From Corynebacterium sp. KPL1814 (GTDB lineage: Bacteria; Actinomycetota; Actinomycetes; Mycobacteriales; Mycobacteriaceae), in the NCBI RefSeq assembly GCF_000478175.1, contig NZ_KI515775.1, positions 336,878 through 400,877 on the forward strand: 64,000 bases of DNA, written 5' to 3'. Every line of letters begins with the position of its first letter. The stretch's first letter is position 1. A program made the translations under genes and the position numbers. The notes under the pieces were generated by a model, which saw nothing but the letters and a program-made list of their open reading frames with translations, was not told the DNA's origin and searched no databases. Positions 38,415-49,081 of the stretch are shown in pieces.

Positions 38415-40265
38415 GTGGTAACGACATCCTCGCCCACGCCTGCTTCCGCGGCCGCTGCAACTTCTGCTGCGTCTGCGGAGCGAATGAGTGGGGCTCATGC
38501 TATTGTCCGCACGCTGGAAGATCTGGGCACCGATCTCGTATTCGGTATTCCCGGCGGTGCCGTGCTTCCGCTCTACGATGCACTGCATGGTTCAACGAAG
38601 CTTCGCCATGTGCTAACCCGCCATGAACAAGGCGCCGGCCACGCCGCCGAGGGCTATGCGCAGGCTTCCGGAAAGGTGGGCGTGTGCATCGCTACCTCCG
38701 GTCCTGGTGCGACCAACCTGGTTACCGCGCTTGCCGATGCCAACCTGGACTCCGTTCCCATCGTTGCCATCACCGGCCAGGTGGGCAGCAACCTTTTGGG
38801 CACCGATGCCTTCCAAGAGGCCGATATCCGCGGTGTCACCATGCCCATTACCAAGCACAACTACATCGTGACGGATCCCGCCGAGATTCCTTCTGCAATT
38901 TCGGCTGCCTTCCACTTGGCTTCCACCGGCCGCCCCGGTCCGGTGCTCGTGGATATCCCGAAGGACGTGCAAAACGGCTTTGTGGATTATCGCTTCCCGG
39001 AAACGCTTGACCTGCAGGGATACAAGCCAGTCACCAAGCCACACCACCGGCAGGTGGCCCAGGCCGTGGAATTGATGTCGCAAGCGGAAAAGCCCGTGCT
39101 CTACGTCGGCGGCGGAGTCGTTAAAGCTAATGCCTCCCAAGAGTTGCTGGAGTTTGCGGAACTCACGAATATCCCTGTGGTTACCACCTTGATGGCGCTG
39201 GGGACCTTTCCGGACTCCCACCCGCTGCACCTGGGAATGCCGGGCATGCACGGCACGGTCCCAGCCGTCGCGGCGATGCAGCGCGCCGATCTCATCATTG
39301 CCATCGGTGCCCGCTTCGATGATCGCGTGACCGGCGATACCTCAACATTCGCACCCAATGCGAAGGTCGTCCACGCCGATATTGACCCAGCTGAGATTGG
39401 CAAGATCCGGGAAGTTACGGTCCCCATCGTCGGCGATGCCAAAAAGTGCTTGACCGCGTTGAGTAAGGAGTACCGCAAGAAGGATGTACAGCCGGCCGCC
39501 GAGGTGAAACAGTGGCATGATTACCTGCGCGGCATGCAGCAGCGTTTCCCGCGCGGTTATGAGCCCACCGATGATGGCCTGCTGAACCCGCAATTCGTCT
39601 TGGAAAAGCTCAGTGAGACCGTGGGGCCGGAAGCTATCTACTGTGCGGGCGTGGGCCAGCACCAGATGTGGTCCGCGCAGTTCTTGGACTTTGAACACCC
39701 GCGTTCGTGGATCAACTCCGGTGGTGCTGGAACCATGGGCTATGCCGTTCCCGCTGCCTTGGGTGCAAAGGCAGCGCGTCCAGAAAAGGAAGTCTGGGCC
39801 ATCGATGGTGATGGCTGCTTCCAAATGACCAACCAGGAACTTACCACCGCCGCCGTGGAAGGCTTCCCGTTTAAGGTTGCCGTCATTAATAACGGAAACC
39901 TTGGAATGGTCCGGCAATGGCAGACGCTGTTTTATGACCAGCACTATTCGCACACCAAGCTGCGCGAAGAAAACGCCTTCACCCCGGACTTCGTCCGTTT
40001 GGCCGAGGCACTCGGTTGTGAAGCCATCCGGGTCACGAGCGAAGAAGAAGTCGTTCCGGCCATTAAGCGCGCGCAGGCAATTAACGATAAGCCAGTTGTC
40101 ATTGACTTCATCGTCGGCCAAGATGCGCAGGTGTGGCCGATGATCGGTGGAGGTGCCTCCAATGAGGAAATCCAATACGCCCGCGGCCTGCGCCCGCTTT
40201 TTGATGAAGCTGAATCCGCCGCGGAAACCCCGGCTGAGATTGACGAAACCATCCAGGAGGCATAA
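38415..40265 (+). CDS. ilvB: Acetolactate synthase large subunit
   Basis: 616 residues, ThDP enzyme. [14 protein letters not shown], the catalytic glutamate in [16 protein letters not shown], the FAD-region ARFDDRVTG, and the ThDP/Mg motif [18 protein letters not shown] with NNGNLGMV are all present. It makes acetolactate or acetohydroxybutyrate, the first common step to Val, Leu and Ile. GTG start with GGAG at 38401-38404. Expression is controlled by the attenuator upstream; ilvN follows after 3 nt. Confidence 0.97.
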   Translation: MVTTSSPTPASAAAATSAASAERMSGAHAIVRTLEDLGTDLVFGIPGGAVLPLYDALHGSTKLRHVLTRHEQGAGHAAEGYAQASGKVGVCIATSGPGATNLVTALADANLDSVPIVAITGQVGSNLLGTDAFQEADIRGVTMPITKHNYIVTDPAEIPSAISAAFHLASTGRPGPVLVDIPKDVQNGFVDYRFPETLDLQGYKPVTKPHHRQVAQAVELMSQAEKPVLYVGGGVVKANASQELLEFAELTNIPVVTTLMALGTFPDSHPLHLGMPGMHGTVPAVAAMQRADLIIAIGARFDDRVTGDTSTFAPNAKVVHADIDPAEIGKIREVTVPIVGDAKKCLTALSKEYRKKDVQPAAEVKQWHDYLRGMQQRFPRGYEPTDDGLLNPQFVLEKLSETVGPEAIYCAGVGQHQMWSAQFLDFEHPRSWINSGGAGTMGYAVPAALGAKAARPEKEVWAIDGDGCFQMTNQELTTAAVEGFPFKVAVINNGNLGMVRQWQTLFYDQHYSHTKLREENAFTPDFVRLAEALGCEAIRVTSEEEVVPAIKRAQAINDKPVVIDFIVGQDAQVWPMIGGGASNEEIQYARGLRPLFDEAESAAETPAEIDETIQEA

Positions 40266-40268
40266 ACC

Positions 40269-40784
40269 ATGACGCAAAACGAGGTAACTCGGCATACCTT
40301 ATCGGTATTAGTTGAGGATGTAGAAAGCATCATCGCCCGCGTGGTGGGAATGTTTAGCCGCCGTGGCTACAGCCTGGTGTCCTTGGTCTCCGCGCACACG
40401 GAAACCCCCGGAATTAACCGGCTGACCATCGTTGTGGATGCCTCTGAGGTGATCATTGAGCAGGTAACGAAGCAGCTCAATAAGCTCATTCCGGTTATCA
40501 AGGTCGTGGAACTTAAAGAAGATTCCACCGTTGCTCGCGCCATCATGCTGGTGAAGGTATCGGCCGATAATTCCAACCGCGCGCAGGTGGTGGATGCGGT
40601 AAATATCTTCCGCGCCCGCGTGGTGGACGTGGCAAAGGAATCGGTTGTCGTGGAGGCTACCGGTACGCCGGGCAAGCTCGCGGCGCTGCTTGAAGTTCTC
40701 GAGCCCTTCGGGATTCGTGAACTCGTGCAATCGGGCCACGTAGCCTTGGGGCGCGGCCCGAAGGCGACAGCTCCCAAAAAGTAA
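40269..40784 (+). CDS. ilvN: Acetolactate synthase small (regulatory) subunit
   Basis: 171 residues. An N-terminal ACT domain (HTLSVLVEDVESIIARVVGMFSRRGY) binds valine for feedback inhibition, and the C-terminal ALS_ss domain contains ATGTPGKLAALLEVLEPFGIRELVQSG. It activates IlvB and confers valine sensitivity. It is translationally linked to ilvB (3-nt gap); ilvC follows after about 100 nt with its own promoter. Confidence 0.96.
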   Translation: MTQNEVTRHTLSVLVEDVESIIARVVGMFSRRGYSLVSLVSAHTETPGINRLTIVVDASEVIIEQVTKQLNKLIPVIKVVELKEDSTVARAIMLVKVSADNSNRAQVVDAVNIFRARVVDVAKESVVVEATGTPGKLAALLEVLEPFGIRELVQSGHVALGRGPKATAPKK

Positions 40785-41900
<1,116 letters not shown>

Positions 41901-41918
41901 GCAATAGCTGAAGCCAGT

Positions 41919-41952
41919 GCGGCCCGCGGGAAGTTCCCGGCGGGCCGCTTTT
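41919..41952 (+). terminator. Terminator after ilvC
   Basis: GCGGCCCGCGGG (41919-41930), loop AAGTT, CCCGGCGGGCCGC (41936-41948, one bulged G), then TTTT. Confidence 0.85.
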
Positions 41953-42027
41953 GCGTTTTGGCTACGTGCTATCCCAGCACTTAAGTCCGTGAGGTACCGC
42001 AGAGGTGTTGCGGGTAGTATTGGCCCT

Positions 42028-43818
42028 ATGGGTTTTACGACGCCAAGCTATGATCTCAAGGATCTTTTTTCGCGGATTGACCGGGGCGATATCCAGCTTC
42101 CAGATTTCCAGCGCAGCTATGCCTGGGATGAAGACCGCATCCGCTCACTTATCGTTACGGTCCTGCGTGGTTATCCCATCGGCGCACTGATGGCCCTGGA
42201 TACCCGCAATGAAAAGATGCGTTTCCGCCCCCGAGTGTTGGCGGGTGCGCCCGAGGCTGGCGTCGAGCCTGGGCTGCTCCTTTTGGACGGCCAACAGCGC
42301 CTTACCTCCCTTTATCACTGCTTTAACGGCGAGGGTTTTGTCAAGACCACCGACTTCCGGAAAAAGAAGGTTCACCGCCGCTTTTTCATTGACGTCCGGG
42401 CCGCGGTAAGCGGGGACTTGCTTGCCGATGACGCCATTTTCGCCGTCGACCAGAACGGCGAGATCTGCTCGCACTTCGGCCCCGATATTGATGGGGCTAT
42501 CACCTGCCGCCAGGATGGCCTGGATAATATGTGCATCCCTGTGGCCTCGCTACTCAGCGAGGAAGGCACCAGCATGCTTTTCGAGCTCGCCGCCACACAC
42601 GAGCGGTACAGCGCCGAGCTCGCTGCGTTCAATAACCGCATCGTGCGTCCCTTGGCGGGCTATGACATCCCGATGATCCGGCTATCCCGCGAAACGGAGC
42701 AGGCCGGAATCGGTTCCATCTTTGCCCAGGCGAATTCCGCCGGCCTGCAGATGGATGTCTTCGATCTCTTAACCGCCGTCTTTGCTTCTGAAGATCCCAC
42801 CTTCCACCTTGCTAACGATTGGCAGCAGGTGGAAAAGGACCTGCGGGATTCTCCCGCGCTCGATGGCATCGGACGCAATGAATTCCTCTCCGCAGTATCC
42901 CTCTTGGTCACAGGGGAGAAGGGCAATGCCGGCGGCCAGCGCGAAGATATTTTGAAGCTGTCCCTATCCGAGTACAAGGCGGCCGCGCACGACCTGCGCA
43001 TCACCTTCCACGAGGTCGCCGAATTCTTGGCGCAGCGCCGCATTTTAAGCCTCGATCAGGTTCCTTATACCGAACAGATCGTGCCGCTAGCAGTCATCAT
43101 CGCGCGCCTAGCAAAGCGGTCCGGGGCGCTTTCTAGCCAGCAGGCATGGGATCGCATCGACCAGTGGTTCTGGTGTGGCGTCTTTGGTGAGCTCTATGGC
43201 TCTTCCGCGGTGCCGCTGCGCGCCGCCCGCGACGTGGATGAGGTGACCGAGTGGGTGGCCGGGGCCACCGATGACGTTCCCAAAACGGTCGCAGATGCAG
43301 GATTCCGGGAATCCCGCCTGCTCTCGGTCGATGAAAACGATGGCGTTTGGCACGGAATCTACGTCTTACTCATGGCTCGTGGCGCGAAGGACTGGCGGAC
43401 GGGCAGCGAGTTTACTCGCCATACCTTTGAAGAGCTCAAGCCTGGATTTTTCCCAGTATTCCCACTGAATTGGTGCCAGCGCCACGGGGTGGATTCGGTC
43501 TTGGCGCAGTCGGTCATGAACTTTACCCCGATGGGCAAACGCACAGAGGTCGTCCTCGATGGATTCGCACCGAATCGCTACCTGCCACGCGTGCAATCCA
43601 AGTCCATCATGGAAGACGAGGAATTTGATGCCGTCTTGGCGTCGCACGACCTCGATGTCGCTAACTTAAGGGAATCGAAGATTCAGGAATTCTTGGCGGA
43701 TCGGCGCCATCGTTTTGTGAACCTGGTGGAAGAAACCTTGGGCATTCCCGTCATTCGAGATGTCGATGAAGCAAACCTGGCCGGCGGTGAAGAGGGGCCA
43801 CATGCATTTGGCCGCTAA
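42028..43818 (+). CDS. DUF262 (GmrSD-like) protein
   Basis: 596 residues. The DUF262 N-domain shows IQLPDFQRSYAWDEDRI, RGYPIGALMALDT and the hallmark LLDGQQRLTSLYHCF (ParB-like NTP site). The C-terminal stretch MNFTPMGKRTEVVLDGFAPNRYL resembles the tail of the DUF1524 HNH domain of GmrSD type IV restriction enzymes, but I see no clear DH...P catalytic motif, so nuclease activity may be lost. TAGTAT-N7-ATG fixes the start. It overlaps the lipoprotein gene by 17 nt. Confidence 0.8.
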   Translation: MGFTTPSYDLKDLFSRIDRGDIQLPDFQRSYAWDEDRIRSLIVTVLRGYPIGALMALDTRNEKMRFRPRVLAGAPEAGVEPGLLLLDGQQRLTSLYHCFNGEGFVKTTDFRKKKVHRRFFIDVRAAVSGDLLADDAIFAVDQNGEICSHFGPDIDGAITCRQDGLDNMCIPVASLLSEEGTSMLFELAATHERYSAELAAFNNRIVRPLAGYDIPMIRLSRETEQAGIGSIFAQANSAGLQMDVFDLLTAVFASEDPTFHLANDWQQVEKDLRDSPALDGIGRNEFLSAVSLLVTGEKGNAGGQREDILKLSLSEYKAAAHDLRITFHEVAEFLAQRRILSLDQVPYTEQIVPLAVIIARLAKRSGALSSQQAWDRIDQWFWCGVFGELYGSSAVPLRAARDVDEVTEWVAGATDDVPKTVADAGFRESRLLSVDENDGVWHGIYVLLMARGAKDWRTGSEFTRHTFEELKPGFFPVFPLNWCQRHGVDSVLAQSVMNFTPMGKRTEVVLDGFAPNRYLPRVQSKSIMEDEEFDAVLASHDLDVANLRESKIQEFLADRRHRFVNLVEETLGIPVIRDVDEANLAGGEEGPHAFGR

Positions 43819-44713
43819 GAGGTTCCGGGCGGCTGCAGCGGTTATCGCAGCCTCCCTTGTACTTGTCGGCTGCGGCGATGCCTTGCAGGAGCCCAAACTG
43901 GTAAAGCGTGGGCTGTCGGATCTCTCCGAGTCCGACGTTGAGCTTGAGCGCGCCAAGTCAGAGAATCAAAACCGCCTTATCGATCCCAAATTCGCTGGCA
44001 AGTTTGAAATCATCGATGATCCTAGCGGCATTGACGCTGCGCGGACTTTTTTCGAGGATTCTGACTCGATGGTGCTCTTTGCACCCGATGCTAAATCCGA
44101 ACTGCGCGCGGCGACGTTGGCTATTAACCAGCACCTGCCGGCCGTGGAATACGATCGCTCGCGCCGCGGTGACATCCTCAACCTGGTAGGTGACTTGGAA
44201 GTAAAACGACTCGTCATCATTGGCGATATTCCATGGACACAATCCAGCGGTGATTTCACTGTCATCAAGGACCCGGGAACGCACGAAGCGTTGGGAGATT
44301 TCACGGCATTCCAATATGAGTCCAAGGTGGTCGCCTCGCCGAAACAAATGGTCAAGGACATCGCGCGGCTGGATAAAACACCTTACGTTGAGTTGCGCCC
44401 TGCCTGGATTCCTTATGAGGGTGAGCCCGACGACGATGGTAAAAAGTTATCGCCCGTTCCGGCACAGTCGCGGCGCGATGGCCAGATGGCGCCCAATATT
44501 GTGGCCACGGCGGATAGCCCGGTAGCCAATGTCATTACGGCCGCGGCCTATGGTGGCTCGGTATTGGTGATGCCGACGGCAGATCCGCTGGAAGATAAGC
44601 GGAGTATGGCCATGGTGGCGGGGCTGGACGAGGGTTCACTGATTGCTTTGGGCCCGGAATTCGGTCAAGTGAAAGAATTTAAGGAAAAAATAAGGCAGGG
44701 CACCCCAAACTGA
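43802..44713 (+). CDS. Secreted lipoprotein of unknown function
   Basis: 303 residues. The lipoprotein signal ends in LVLVGCGD, a good lipobox with the lipidated Cys near residue 23. The rest is soluble; ARTFFEDSDSMVLFAP and LEVKRLVIIGD weakly recall cell-wall-binding repeat 2 strands, but I cannot assign a family with confidence. ATG 43802 has GAGGGG just upstream and lies inside the DUF262 gene end, implying coupled translation; ATG 43760 is an alternative that would add 14 residues before the signal. Confidence 0.65.
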   Translation: MHLAAKRFRAAAAVIAASLVLVGCGDALQEPKLVKRGLSDLSESDVELERAKSENQNRLIDPKFAGKFEIIDDPSGIDAARTFFEDSDSMVLFAPDAKSELRAATLAINQHLPAVEYDRSRRGDILNLVGDLEVKRLVIIGDIPWTQSSGDFTVIKDPGTHEALGDFTAFQYESKVVASPKQMVKDIARLDKTPYVELRPAWIPYEGEPDDDGKKLSPVPAQSRRDGQMAPNIVATADSPVANVITAAAYGGSVLVMPTADPLEDKRSMAMVAGLDEGSLIALGPEFGQVKEFKEKIRQGTPN

Positions 44714-44777
44714 ACTACACTTCCTTCACACGCGGTGATTTTCGCGTAATGCACAACGAATTGAAACGAAGGATGAT

Positions 44778-46364
44778 ATGTCGAAGCCGGTAGTTCTTAT
44801 CGCCGATAAATTGGCCCAATCCACAGTGACGGCTTTGGGGGATTCTGTCGAGGTGCGCTGGGTAGATGGCCCGAACCGCGAGGAATTGCTTGCTGCGGTT
44901 CCAGAAGCAGATGCGCTGCTCGTGCGCTCTGCCACCACGGTCGACGCTGAAGTTCTAGAAGCCGCGCCCAAGCTTAAGATTGTGGGTCGCGCGGGCGTGG
45001 GACTCGATAACGTGGATATTGACACCGCCACCAACAAAGGCGTCATGGTGGTCAACGCTCCTACCTCCAATATCCACTCTGCGTGCGAGCAGGCGATTGC
45101 CTTGCTTTTGGCCACTGCCCGCCAGATTCCAGCGGCGGATCAGTCCTTGCGCGAGGGCGAGTGGAAGCGCTCTTCCTTCAAGGGCGTGGAGGTCTACGGC
45201 AAGACTATTGGTATCGTCGGCTTCGGCCACATCGGTCAGCTTTTTGCACAGCGGTTGAGCGCCTTTGAAACGAAGATTATTGCCTACGATCCTTATGCCA
45301 ATCCGGCGCGTGCGGCAGCGCTTGGCGTGGAATTGGTCGAGCTTGAAGAGCTGATGGCGCAGGCAGACTTTGTCACCATTCACCTGCCCAAGACGCCCGA
45401 GACTGCCGGAATGTTCGATGCGGAGCTTTTGGCCAAGGCAAAGGAAGGCCAGATTCTGATCAACGCCGCCCGCGGCGGCCTCGTAGATGAGCAGGCCTTG
45501 GCGGATTCTATTACTTCCGGCCACCACCGCGGTGCGGGCTTTGACGTCTACTCCACGGAGCCGTGCACGGATTCCCCGTTGTTTAAGCTGCCGCAGGTCA
45601 CGGTGTCGCCGCACCTGGGCGCGTCCACCGTGGAGGCACAGGATCGCGCGGGTACCGATGTCGCCGCATCTGTGCTCAAGGCTCTGGCCGGCGAGTTTGT
45701 TCCCGATGCGGTCAACGTCTCCGGCGGCACGGTGGGCGAAGAGGTTGCCGGTTGGCTCGACCTCGCCCGCAAGCTGGGCCTTACCGCCGGGCGCCTGCTT
45801 GATCAGGCTCCCGTCGCCGTGGAGATCGAAGCCTGCGGCGAGCTGTCCACTGAGGATGTGGACGTGCTGGGCCTTTCCGCCGTCCGCGGCCTGTTTAGCG
45901 GTGTGACCTCGGAGCCGGTTACCTTCGTCAACGCGATGCAGATTGCTGAGAGCCGTGGGGTCGAAGTTTCGGTATCCACCAACCCAGAATCCAGGGGGCA
46001 CCGTTCTTCCTTGCAGGTCAAGGTCATTAGCGCGGAAGGCGTGACCTCTTCGCTCACCGGTGCTCTCATTGGCATCGATGGCACCGAAAAGTTTGTGCGC
46101 ATCAATGGCCGCGGCGTGGATATGCGGGCTGAGGGCCGCAACCTGTTCTTCCGCTATGCCGATGCCCCAGGCGCGCTGGGTACCGTGGGCACCAAGCTGG
46201 GTGCGGCGGGCATCAACATCATCGCTGCAGCCTTGACGCAGGGCAAGCAGGAAACGGATGCCGTGCTCATCTTGCGCGTGGAGTCCGAGGTGCCAGATTC
46301 TCTGATCGAGGAGATCAACTCCGCTCTTGGCGCTACGTGCCAGCAATTCGACATGGATGAATAA
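44778..46364 (+). CDS. serA: D-3-phosphoglycerate dehydrogenase
   Basis: 528 residues, the long type I enzyme of actinobacteria. NAD site GIVGFGHIGQLFAQRL, catalytic Arg/Glu/His in NAARGGLVDEQAL and VSPHLGASTVEAQ, then an intervening ASB domain and a C-terminal ACT domain (RYADAPGALGTVGTKLGAAGINI) that binds serine for feedback inhibition. It starts the phosphorylated serine pathway. A clear AAGGA precedes ATG 44778. It ends with a strong terminator. Confidence 0.97.
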   Translation: MSKPVVLIADKLAQSTVTALGDSVEVRWVDGPNREELLAAVPEADALLVRSATTVDAEVLEAAPKLKIVGRAGVGLDNVDIDTATNKGVMVVNAPTSNIHSACEQAIALLLATARQIPAADQSLREGEWKRSSFKGVEVYGKTIGIVGFGHIGQLFAQRLSAFETKIIAYDPYANPARAAALGVELVELEELMAQADFVTIHLPKTPETAGMFDAELLAKAKEGQILINAARGGLVDEQALADSITSGHHRGAGFDVYSTEPCTDSPLFKLPQVTVSPHLGASTVEAQDRAGTDVAASVLKALAGEFVPDAVNVSGGTVGEEVAGWLDLARKLGLTAGRLLDQAPVAVEIEACGELSTEDVDVLGLSAVRGLFSGVTSEPVTFVNAMQIAESRGVEVSVSTNPESRGHRSSLQVKVISAEGVTSSLTGALIGIDGTEKFVRINGRGVDMRAEGRNLFFRYADAPGALGTVGTKLGAAGINIIAAALTQGKQETDAVLILRVESEVPDSLIEEINSALGATCQQFDMDE

Positions 46365-46407
46365 TCTCAGCGCAGGTTAGGGCGATTGGCCTAACCGCGC
46401 ACTCGTG

Positions 46408-46452
46408 CCCGCCCATCGCGCAGATTTATGCTGCGATGGGCGGGTTTTCTTT
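46408..46452 (+). terminator. serA terminator
   Basis: CCCGCCCATCGC (46408-46419) pairs with GCGATGGGCGGG (46433-46444), followed by TTTTCTTT. A smaller hairpin GGTTAGG ... CCTAACC precedes it at about 46375-46396. Confidence 0.9.
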
Positions 46453-46498
46453 GGTAGGCTAATTCTTAATCCACTATGTGAGAAAGGAATCCTACCTG

Positions 46499-47518
46499 AT
46501 GAAATTAGCGGTTATTGGTGGCGACGGCATTGGGCCAGAAGTAACGGCGGAAGCCCTGAAGGTGCTGCGCGCGGTGCGCAGCGATATTGAGACCACCGAT
46601 TATGACCTGGGTGCGCGGCGCTACCTGCGCAATGGTGAGCTCTTAACGGACGCGGACCTGGCCAGCCTGCGCGAGCACGATGCCATTTTGCTGGGCGCCA
46701 TCGGTGCGCCGGGTGAGGTTCCCCCAGGCGTGTTGGAACGCGGCTTGTTGTTGAAGATGCGGTTCGCGCTCGACCACCACGTGAACCTGCGCCCTTCCAT
46801 TTTGTATCCCACGGCTCACTCGCCGCTGGCTAATCCGGGCGAGATCGACTTCGTTGTAGTACGTGAAGGTACCGAGGGCCTGTACTGCGGCAATGGCGGC
46901 ACGCTGCGGGAAGGAACGCCGCACGAGGTAGCCAGCGAGGTTTCGCAAAATACCCGCTTCGGGGTAGAGCGCGTGGTGCGCGATGCCTTTGAGCGAGCAT
47001 CGCAGCGCCGCAACCGCTTGACCCTGGTACACAAGACCAATGTCCTCGTTAACGCCGGCAATCTGTGGCACCGCACGGTAGAAGAAGTCGGGGCGGAATA
47101 TCCGCAGGTGGAGGTGGACTACAACCACATCGATGCCGCTACCATCTACATGGTGACGGATCCGTCCCGCTTTGATGTCATCGTGACCGATAACCTCTTT
47201 GGGGACATCTTAACGGACTTAGCAGGCGCTATTACTGGCGGAATTGGGTTGGCTGCATCGGGTAATATTGATGCCTCGGGTAAGAACCCCTCCATGTTTG
47301 AGCCGGTACACGGTTCGGCGCCCGATATTGCCGGACAAGGCATCGCGGATCCGACCGCGGCCATCTTGTCAGCGGCGATGCTCTTGCGGCAGCTGGGCGA
47401 TGAAGACAATGCGCAGAAGATTGAAAAGGCGGTGGCGGGGGACATCCCCAAGCGCGGCGATACCCCAATCAAGACCGTCGAGGTGGGGTACCGCATCGCG
47501 GGGAGCCTGCAGGCTTAA
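46499..47518 (+). CDS. leuB: 3-isopropylmalate dehydrogenase
   Basis: 339 residues. [19 protein letters not shown] opens the isocitrate/isopropylmalate dehydrogenase fold; [17 protein letters not shown], the metal/substrate site [33 protein letters not shown] and the NAD region [16 protein letters not shown] are complete. It oxidises and decarboxylates 3-isopropylmalate in leucine synthesis. ATG 46499 follows GAAAGGA at the right distance; the earlier in-frame ATG at 46478 overlaps the ribosome site. Confidence 0.95.
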   Translation: MKLAVIGGDGIGPEVTAEALKVLRAVRSDIETTDYDLGARRYLRNGELLTDADLASLREHDAILLGAIGAPGEVPPGVLERGLLLKMRFALDHHVNLRPSILYPTAHSPLANPGEIDFVVVREGTEGLYCGNGGTLREGTPHEVASEVSQNTRFGVERVVRDAFERASQRRNRLTLVHKTNVLVNAGNLWHRTVEEVGAEYPQVEVDYNHIDAATIYMVTDPSRFDVIVTDNLFGDILTDLAGAITGGIGLAASGNIDASGKNPSMFEPVHGSAPDIAGQGIADPTAAILSAAMLLRQLGDEDNAQKIEKAVAGDIPKRGDTPIKTVEVGYRIAGSLQA

Positions 47519-47633
47519 GCGTAAGAAGTCCTTCGCATGAATGCGGTGTTGTCAGGGAACTGAATAATCTTTGCAAATTAACACCGCAAACTTTGCACAC
47601 ATGTAAAGGCTACCTTTTAGTAGGATGGCCGTT

Positions 47634-48446
47634 ATGCGTTTAGGACGAATTGCACACCCAGAAGGAATTTGCTTTGCCATCATTGACGGGCCACAAGACG
47701 CCCCGATGGAGGAGCTTGTAGCTAAAGAGATCTCCGGCACCCCGTTTACCCCGCCGGAGCCCACCGGCCGAGAATGGAAGCTGGGCGAGGTGCGGCTCTT
47801 GGCGCCGACCCTGCCCACCAAGGTAGTGGCGCTCGGCCGCAACTATGCCGACCACGTGGCGGAGGTATTTAAGAAGTCCTCCGATAAACTGCCTCCAACC
47901 ATCTTCTTGAAGCCCTCGACTGCGGTCATCGGCCCTAATGAGGCCATCAAGATTCCGGATTATGCCACCAACGTGGAATTTGAGGGCGAGCTGGCCGTGG
48001 TTATTTCCAAGCCATCGAAGAGTATCAAGGCTGAGAACTGGAAAGACCACGTGCTCGGCTATACCATCTGCAACGACGTCTCCTCCCGTGACCTGCAGTT
48101 CAAGGACGGCCAGTGGGCGCGCGCCAAGGGCATTGATACCTTCTGCCCCTTGGGTCCGTGGATTGAAACGGACCTGGATAGCTTGGATCTTGATGATCAG
48201 AAGATCAATGCGTACCTGACCCACGATGGTTCCCGTGAGCAGAAGCAGGATTCCAATACGGATCAGATGATCGTCAAGATGGGCGGCATCTTGGAAGAGA
48301 TTTCTGCCGCATATACTTTGCTGCCTGGCGATGTCATCACTACCGGCTCGCCCGCCGGAACCGCCCCGATGGTGCCAGGCGATACCATTGAAATTGAGAT
48401 TCCAGGGGTTGGCACTTTGCGCAATACCATCTCTAGGGCGCAGTAG
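47634..48446 (+). CDS. Fumarylacetoacetate hydrolase family protein
   Basis: 270 residues. ALGRNYADHVAEV, PTIFLKPSTAVIG, the metal ligands in EFEGELAVVI, and GYTICNDVSSRDLQ with TGSPAGTAPMVPGD are the FAH-domain signature for C-C hydrolases, decarboxylases or oxaloacetate tautomerases. The exact substrate is open. The gene sits between leuB and gltX as in mycobacteria. TAGGAT lies 7 nt before ATG 47634, so that start is preferred over ATG 47625. Confidence 0.87.
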   Translation: MRLGRIAHPEGICFAIIDGPQDAPMEELVAKEISGTPFTPPEPTGREWKLGEVRLLAPTLPTKVVALGRNYADHVAEVFKKSSDKLPPTIFLKPSTAVIGPNEAIKIPDYATNVEFEGELAVVISKPSKSIKAENWKDHVLGYTICNDVSSRDLQFKDGQWARAKGIDTFCPLGPWIETDLDSLDLDDQKINAYLTHDGSREQKQDSNTDQMIVKMGGILEEISAAYTLLPGDVITTGSPAGTAPMVPGDTIEIEIPGVGTLRNTISRAQ

Positions 48447-48498
48447 GTTCACCCAAAAGCAGCTGCCGCTGGCGAGGTACTGGTAGAAGGAGGACGGC

Positions 48499-49071
48499 GT
48501 GCCGGAGCATTCGCATCAAGGCAACCACGGGTCTGCGCCCAGCGCACAGGAAATGGAGGAGCGCTATCGGTCTGCTGCGCAGGTGTGGTCGGGGAGTCCG
48601 AATGCCACGCTGGTGGACTATGCCAGCGACCTTCCAGTCGGTACCGCGCTCGATATCGGCTGCGGGGAAGGCGCCGATGCCCAGTGGCTGCACGAGCGTG
48701 GCTGGCAGGTGCTCGGCATCGACTTTGCCCCGACGGCCGTGGCTCGGACCAAGGCGCGGGGAGTGCCCGCCGAGGTTGCCACCTTTGATGAATTCAGCCA
48801 CGCCCCATTTGATTTAGTCACCGTGCATTACGGCAGTGTCCGTGCCACCGCACGGGAAGTAGCACTGCTGGAAAAGCTCGTCGCCAAGGGCGGAACCTTA
48901 CTCTATGTTCACCATGACATGCAGTCAAAAGAGATTGCCATGCCGGAATGGCTGGCGGAAAACCTGACCGAATTGACGGTGCAGACCTTTCGGCGATCGC
49001 CGCGCCGTGTTTCTGGCGGCGCGGGAGCCCACCACACCAGCGATGTAATCCTCGTGGCGAAGCGGCTCTAA
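48499..49071 (+). CDS. Class I SAM-dependent methyltransferase
   Basis: 190 residues. Motif I ALDIGCGEGADAQWLHERGWQVLGIDFAPTAV and FDLVTVHYGSV are standard for UbiE/tellurite-thiopurine-like small-molecule methyltransferases. The C-terminus RRVSGGAGAHHTSDVILVAKR is characteristic of the actinobacterial group. Start GTG 48499 has a perfect AAGGAGG at 48487-48493. The convergent isochorismate synthase gene ends 10 bp away. Confidence 0.82.
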   Translation: MPEHSHQGNHGSAPSAQEMEERYRSAAQVWSGSPNATLVDYASDLPVGTALDIGCGEGADAQWLHERGWQVLGIDFAPTAVARTKARGVPAEVATFDEFSHAPFDLVTVHYGSVRATAREVALLEKLVAKGGTLLYVHHDMQSKEIAMPEWLAENLTELTVQTFRRSPRRVSGGAGAHHTSDVILVAKRL

Positions 49072-49081
49072 GTCGCACCGC

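Noticed and set aside
41917..42027. N-terminal extension of the DUF262 gene
   Set aside because: It would include the ilvC terminator and the TAGTAT promoter hexamer; the family starts close to GFTTPSYDLKDL.
44955..46346. 463-codon open frame on the minus strand opposite serA
   Set aside because: It is entirely antisense to a complete, motif-rich serA, has no signal for initiation and the translation has no recognisable domain. It reflects GC codon bias in the opposite strand.
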